From Saprospiraceae bacterium (GTDB taxonomy: Bacteria; Bacteroidota; Bacteroidia; Chitinophagales; Saprospiraceae), in NCBI GenBank assembly GCA_013002625.1, contig JABDJE010000149.1, positions 1 to 10,419 on the forward strand: a stretch of 10,419 bases of DNA. Direction: 5' to 3'. Every line of letters begins with the position of its first letter. Within the stretch, counting starts at the first letter, position 1. Of the stretch, positions 6,696 through 10,419 are shown piece after piece. Under the pieces are notes generated by a model, which worked only from the letters and a program-made list of their open reading frames with translations, did not search any database and had not been told where the DNA came from. The position numbers were made by a program, and so were the translations under genes.

Positions 6696-7592
6696 ATGAA
6701 ATATATTATAAGTTTATTGGTAATCGGCGCATTCGCTATTGGAATGGCCTGTATACCATCTGAAGAAGCACCATCGAATAAAAACCCAATTTTATCAGAA
6801 ATCTGGTATAAGGGTAAGGCTGAAATTTCAAGTTTTGAACTCAAGCAAAATAGATATGATGGCCTCCATGATGGTGAAATGGTAATGATTTTCGTTACTG
6901 AAGACTTTTTGCCAGATAAACAGGTAAAAAACGACAGTTACACGTCTGATAATTCCGTACCCGTAATTAAAAATAACCGAATCCGAAAATTTACAACCGG
7001 TGTGTACGATTATTCAATATACACTTCAGTGTTTACGGATGTCAGTCAACAGGATGAAGTAAACACCTATAAGGTTACGATGTCGTCACAAGATTGGTGT
7101 GGTCAATCTTGTGCACAACTCAATAATGTTGGCAGATACAATAAGGTCAGTGTGTTCTCATACTTTGAAAAAGAAGGAGACAGTGTGGAAAAGCTAAAAG
7201 ATGTTTTGCTTATTGATGAAGTTTTCAATCTGATTCGGCTTGGAGAATCTTATTTGCCAGTTGGAACTGTCGAGGTCATGCCCCCATTTTTGTTCTCCAG
7301 ATTAAAGCATGTGAAAGAGGCAGTTTATTCAGCTGAGGCATCTCTGTTAAAAACCGACAAAGGTCAAGCCATTTATACCATTGTAATTCCAAAATTGGAT
7401 TATACACTAGAAATTGAATTTAACATGAATGCCCAAAGAGATATTCTCAGCATCAAAGAAAGTTATCCATCTGCCTTTGACGGTAAATTACGTACGACGG
7501 TTGCGACACGTAAAAACATCCAATGGCTTGACTACTGGAATAAAAACGGCGTTGAAGACGACTCCCTAAGAGCACAATTCAATCTGAATTAA
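6696..7592 (+). CDS. Exported protein, possibly lipoprotein, of a Bacteroidota family sometimes labelled Maf
   Basis: A 298-residue protein. Its signal peptide core is IISLLVIGAFAIGMAC, with Cys19 as a possible lipidation site. The lipobox (GMAC) is imperfect, so ordinary signal cleavage is possible. SEE at 22-24 resembles acidic surface-export signals of Bacteroidota lipoproteins. The mature part contains WYKGKAEISSFELKQNRY (37-54), MIFVTEDFLPDKQVKND (64-80), TGVYDYSIYTSVF (101-113), and a SSQDWCGQSCAQLNN block (130-144) with Trp134, Cys135 and Cys139. From memory, similar proteins in Flavobacteriia are annotated as septum formation inhibitor Maf. It lacks the small cytosolic nucleotide pyrophosphatase fold of real Maf, so that name should not be carried over. 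The function is unknown. It lies 42 bases after the small lipoprotein gene across a long hairpin, and converges on gcvP with a 25-base gap lacking a terminator. Confidence 0.78.
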   Translation: MKYIISLLVIGAFAIGMACIPSEEAPSNKNPILSEIWYKGKAEISSFELKQNRYDGLHDGEMVMIFVTEDFLPDKQVKNDSYTSDNSVPVIKNNRIRKFTTGVYDYSIYTSVFTDVSQQDEVNTYKVTMSSQDWCGQSCAQLNNVGRYNKVSVFSYFEKEGDSVEKLKDVLLIDEVFNLIRLGESYLPVGTVEVMPPFLFSRLKHVKEAVYSAEASLLKTDKGQAIYTIVIPKLDYTLEIEFNMNAQRDILSIKESYPSAFDGKLRTTVATRKNIQWLDYWNKNGVEDDSLRAQFNLN

Positions 7593-7617
7593 TGCCTCTG
7601 TCAAAAGAAAAATGTTA

Positions 7618-10419
7618 CTACATATAACTCTCCATAGGCGGACAGGCGCAAACGAGATTTCTGTCTCCATAGGCATTATCAACCCTTGCTACTGAAGCCC
7701 AGAACTTATTTTGTTTCAAATAAGATAATGGATAAGCCGCTTCTTCCCTTGTATAAGGGTATGACCAATTATCAACTGTCAGTTCCTGCAAGGTATGTGG
7801 CGCATTGCGCAAAACATTATTCTCTTTATCATAACTCCCGTCAGCAACTTTATTGATTTCAGTTTTAATGGACTTCATCGCTTCGATAAATCGATCCAAC
7901 TCATCTTTGCTTTCTGATTCAGTCGGTTCAATCATAATCGTGCCTGGTACAGGAAAACTCAATGTAGGTGCATGAAAGCCATAATCAATCAGTCTCTTGG
8001 CAATGTCCTCTGCAGAAATATCAAGCACTTTATAATCTCGAAGATCGAGTATTAATTCATGCGCACAGAAGCCGTTTTTGCCCGTATATAACACCTGATA
8101 ATCCGACTCGAGTTTTGATTTGATGTAGTTCGCATTCAAAATCGCTATTTCGGTAGCATCCTTCACCCCATCCTGGCCCAACATTCTTATATAAGCATAT
8201 GAAATTAACAGGATGCTAGCACTGCCATAAGCTGCACCGGAGATAGATTTGATTGGTGAACCTTTCACTTCTTCTGTAAAATGCCCCGGCAGAAATTCAG
8301 CCAGTTTCTCATTTACGCAGACTGGCCCCATGCCCGGGCCACCACCTCCATGAGGTATACTAAATGTTTTGTGAAGATTAAGGTGGCAAACATCAGCATG
8401 AATGTCACCTGGACTTGTCAATCCAACCTGGGCATTCATATTCGCACCATCCATATAGACAAGACCACCTGCTTCATGGATGCTATCACAGATTTCTATC
8501 ACAGATTCTTCAAATACACCATGGGTCGATGGATAGGTAATCATGATTCCCGCCAGTGTTTCTTTATAGGTTTCAATTTTAGATTTTAGATCCGGTAAGT
8601 CTATATTTCCATCTTCATCACATGCAACGACAACGACTTTCATTCCAGCCATTATTGCACTGGCAGGGTTTGTGCCGTGCGCCGAAGATGGAATTAATAC
8701 GATGTCCCTTGAGTTTTGATTATGTTTTTCATGGTAAGCGCGGATCAACATCAGTCCTGCATATTCGCCCTGGGCGCCAGAATTTGGCTGTAATGTACAA
8801 GCCGTAAATCCTGTAATTTCGGAAAGGTAGCGATCCAATTCCTTAAAAATCTGATAATAGCCTTCTGCCTGATCTTTTGGAACAAATGGATGCAGGTGAC
8901 CAAACTCCGGCCACGAGACTGGTATGAGTTCAGAAGCTGCATTCAATTTCATTGTACAAGATCCAAGAGGGATCATAGAGTGCACAAGCGATAAATCTTT
9001 ATTCTCTAATGATTTAATATAGCGCATCATTTTAGTCTCCGTATGATTGCTATTAAATATTGGATGCTCGAGATAATCAACATCCCTTTGGATATTCTGA
9101 GGAATGCCGTGCGCCTGACCATTGGAATCTGCGATACTTGAATCAGCACCAAAAACATCTACAATATCCTGGACATCTTCTGCTAAAACTGTTTCATCAA
9201 TACTCAATGTAATCCCATTGTCCGTATAGAAGAAATTTATTTCCTTAGCCAATGCTTTTGCCCTGATCACTTCTTTTTCTTCGTTGCTCAGTTGAATGGA
9301 CAATGTGTCAAAGAAGGTATTATTTTCAATCTTGTAGCCTGCAGACTTTAGTGCTCTGAAAATTTTCAATGTATTTTCATGTATCCTTTCGCCGATCCTG
9401 CGTAATCCGTCCGGACCATGATAACAAGCATACATTGAAGCCATGATAGCCAATAAGGCCTGTGCTGTACAAATGTTTGATGTCGCTTTTTCTCGTTTTA
9501 TATGTTGCTCTCTTGTCTGAAGCGCCATTCTTAACGCTTGATTCTCAAGTCTATCCTGAGATACCCCGATTATCCTTCCCGGGATCTGTCTTTTAAACTT
9601 TTCGCTTGTCGCGAAATAAGCTGCATGAGGTCCTCCAAACCCCATTGGGATTCCAAATCGTTGTGTACTGCCTACAACAATATCTGCACCCCAGGAGCCT
9701 GGAGCTTGTAACATAGTCAAACTCATTATATCGGCGGCTACAATAAGCATTTGATTCTTTTCATGCATAGCGCTTGCCAGTGCTTCATATTGATGTACTG
9801 CCCCTTTCGAGTCTGGATATTGAATTATCACACCAAAGTACTCATCGCCATAATCGTAGTCAGCCCATGCGCCATATACTACTTCTATTCCCAAAGGAAT
9901 AGCACGCCCTTCAACAACATCTTTGGTCTGTTGAAATACATCGTTGTCGATAAATATTTTATGAGCACCAGCTTTGTTCTTTTTATTGACCACCCCATGA
10001 GCCATAATCATAGCCTCAGCTGCAGCAGTAGATTCATCTAACAATGAAGCATTGGCCAATGGCATACCAGTAAGATCAATAATTGCGGTTTGGAAATTTA
10101 ATAACGCCTCCAATCTACCTTGAGATATTTCAGCCTGATAAGGTGTATACTGTGTATACCATGATGGGTTTTCAAAGATATTTCTAAGTATCACGGAAGG
10201 GGTGAGCGTGCCGTAGTAGCCTTGTCCGATGTAAGAACGGTAAACCTTGTTTTTACCGGCTATGGTTTTTAGCTCACGCAAATATTCATACTCCGTTAAG
10301 GCTTTCGGAATCTTAAGTTCGTCTTTACTTCTAATCGAAGCAGGAACTGTTTTGTCAATTAAGGTTTGCAACGAATCTACTCCAATAGCAGATAACATTT
10401 CTTCGGTGGCATCTTGGTT
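7618..10419 (-). CDS. gcvP: Glycine dehydrogenase (decarboxylating), P-protein of the glycine cleavage system; 5' end outside window
   Basis: This PLP enzyme decarboxylates glycine and passes the aminomethyl group to the lipoyl arm of H-protein, the first step of the cytosolic glycine cleavage system. The frame is open to the right edge. The 7 codons before Met 10398 read NQDATEE, matching the N-terminal region that usually follows an RHIGP motif, so the true start lies just outside and Met 10398 is internal. Numbering from that Met, the N-terminal half carries YYGTLTPSVILRNIFENPSW (61-80), an Asp-Glu-Ser-Thr-Ala block near 121, and GIPMGFGGPHAAYFA (249-263). The C-terminal half carries MIPLGSCTMKLNA (475-487), SAHGTNPASA (572-581), and HLNLHKTFSIPHGGGGPGMG (672-691). 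Lys677 is the PLP lysine. It is a full single-chain P-protein, not split into two subunits. The C-terminus is CPPMESYM, shorter than many. gcvT and gcvH are not adjacent. Confidence 0.97.
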   Translation of the reverse strand, partial: NQDATEEMLSAIGVDSLQTLIDKTVPASIRSKDELKIPKALTEYEYLRELKTIAGKNKVYRSYIGQGYYGTLTPSVILRNIFENPSWYTQYTPYQAEISQGRLEALLNFQTAIIDLTGMPLANASLLDESTAAAEAMIMAHGVVNKKNKAGAHKIFIDNDVFQQTKDVVEGRAIPLGIEVVYGAWADYDYGDEYFGVIIQYPDSKGAVHQYEALASAMHEKNQMLIVAADIMSLTMLQAPGSWGADIVVGSTQRFGIPMGFGGPHAAYFATSEKFKRQIPGRIIGVSQDRLENQALRMALQTREQHIKREKATSNICTAQALLAIMASMYACYHGPDGLRRIGERIHENTLKIFRALKSAGYKIENNTFFDTLSIQLSNEEKEVIRAKALAKEINFFYTDNGITLSIDETVLAEDVQDIVDVFGADSSIADSNGQAHGIPQNIQRDVDYLEHPIFNSNHTETKMMRYIKSLENKDLSLVHSMIPLGSCTMKLNAASELIPVSWPEFGHLHPFVPKDQAEGYYQIFKELDRYLSEITGFTACTLQPNSGAQGEYAGLMLIRAYHEKHNQNSRDIVLIPSSAHGTNPASAIMAGMKVVVVACDEDGNIDLPDLKSKIETYKETLAGIMITYPSTHGVFEESVIEICDSIHEAGGLVYMDGANMNAQVGLTSPGDIHADVCHLNLHKTFSIPHGGGGPGMGPVCVNEKLAEFLPGHFTEEVKGSPIKSISGAAYGSASILLISYAYIRMLGQDGVKDATEIAILNANYIKSKLESDYQVLYTGKNGFCAHELILDLRDYKVLDISAEDIAKRLIDYGFHAPTLSFPVPGTIMIEPTESESKDELDRFIEAMKSIKTEINKVADGSYDKENNVLRNAPHTLQELTVDNWSYPYTREEAAYPLSYLKQNKFWASVARVDNAYGDRNLVCACPPMESYM

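Noticed and set aside
7593..7617. A bidirectional terminator between the convergent 298-residue gene and gcvP
   Set aside because: The 25-base gap contains no inverted repeat or T-run worth calling.
8281..8589. A 102-residue open frame on the plus strand
   Set aside because: It is opposite the PLP-lysine region of gcvP, whose coding sequence is unmistakable. The shadow has no recognisable protein pattern.
9751..10041. A 96-residue plus-strand frame with hydrophobic stretches that looks like a small membrane protein
   Set aside because: It is antisense to the N-terminal half of gcvP. The hydrophobicity arises from the complement of gcvP codons.

Overview
The window is AT-rich, gene-dense chromosomal DNA from a member of the Bacteroidota. 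The evidence is the C-terminal end of a TonB-dependent outer-membrane receptor, a secreted protein ending in a type IX secretion system (T9SS) type A sorting domain, short lipoproteins, a TAnnTTTG-type promoter match, and starts mostly without Shine-Dalgarno sequences. The T9SS protein beside a DUF1800/DUF1501 pair would fit Saprospiria or Cytophagia, but the sequence alone does not fix the class.

Region 1 (1-4655, all +) is an envelope and secretion block. It holds the end of a TonB-dependent receptor, a T9SS-sorted protein with a probable discoidin-like domain, a DUF1800 protein with a Sec signal, and a DUF1501 protein with a twin-arginine signal. The last three are spaced 18-19 bases apart and look like one operon. 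Two hairpins follow, the second a strong intrinsic terminator. This is the least understood part of the window: DUF1800 and DUF1501 often occur as neighbours, but their biochemical role is not established as far as I know.

Region 2 (4681-5519) holds a short ribosome hibernation factor (HPF/RaiA family, +) and a dCTP deaminase (dcd, -). They converge so tightly that their stop codons overlap.

Region 3 (5520-7592) starts with a short divergent promoter region, followed by a + strand group: an Sfp-type 4'-phosphopantetheinyl transferase, a small lipoprotein overlapping it by 8 bases, and a larger exported, possibly lipid-anchored protein of a Bacteroidota family. A long imperfect hairpin spans the junction between the last two.

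Region 4 (7618-10419, -) is glycine dehydrogenase (gcvP, P-protein of the glycine cleavage system), nearly complete, with its first few residues beyond the right edge.

No tRNA, rRNA, CRISPR array, insertion sequence or phage gene is visible, and no gene-free stretch exceeds about 120 bases. Apart from the DUF1800/DUF1501/T9SS block, the content is ordinary housekeeping. I found no clear evidence of a wholly new system.
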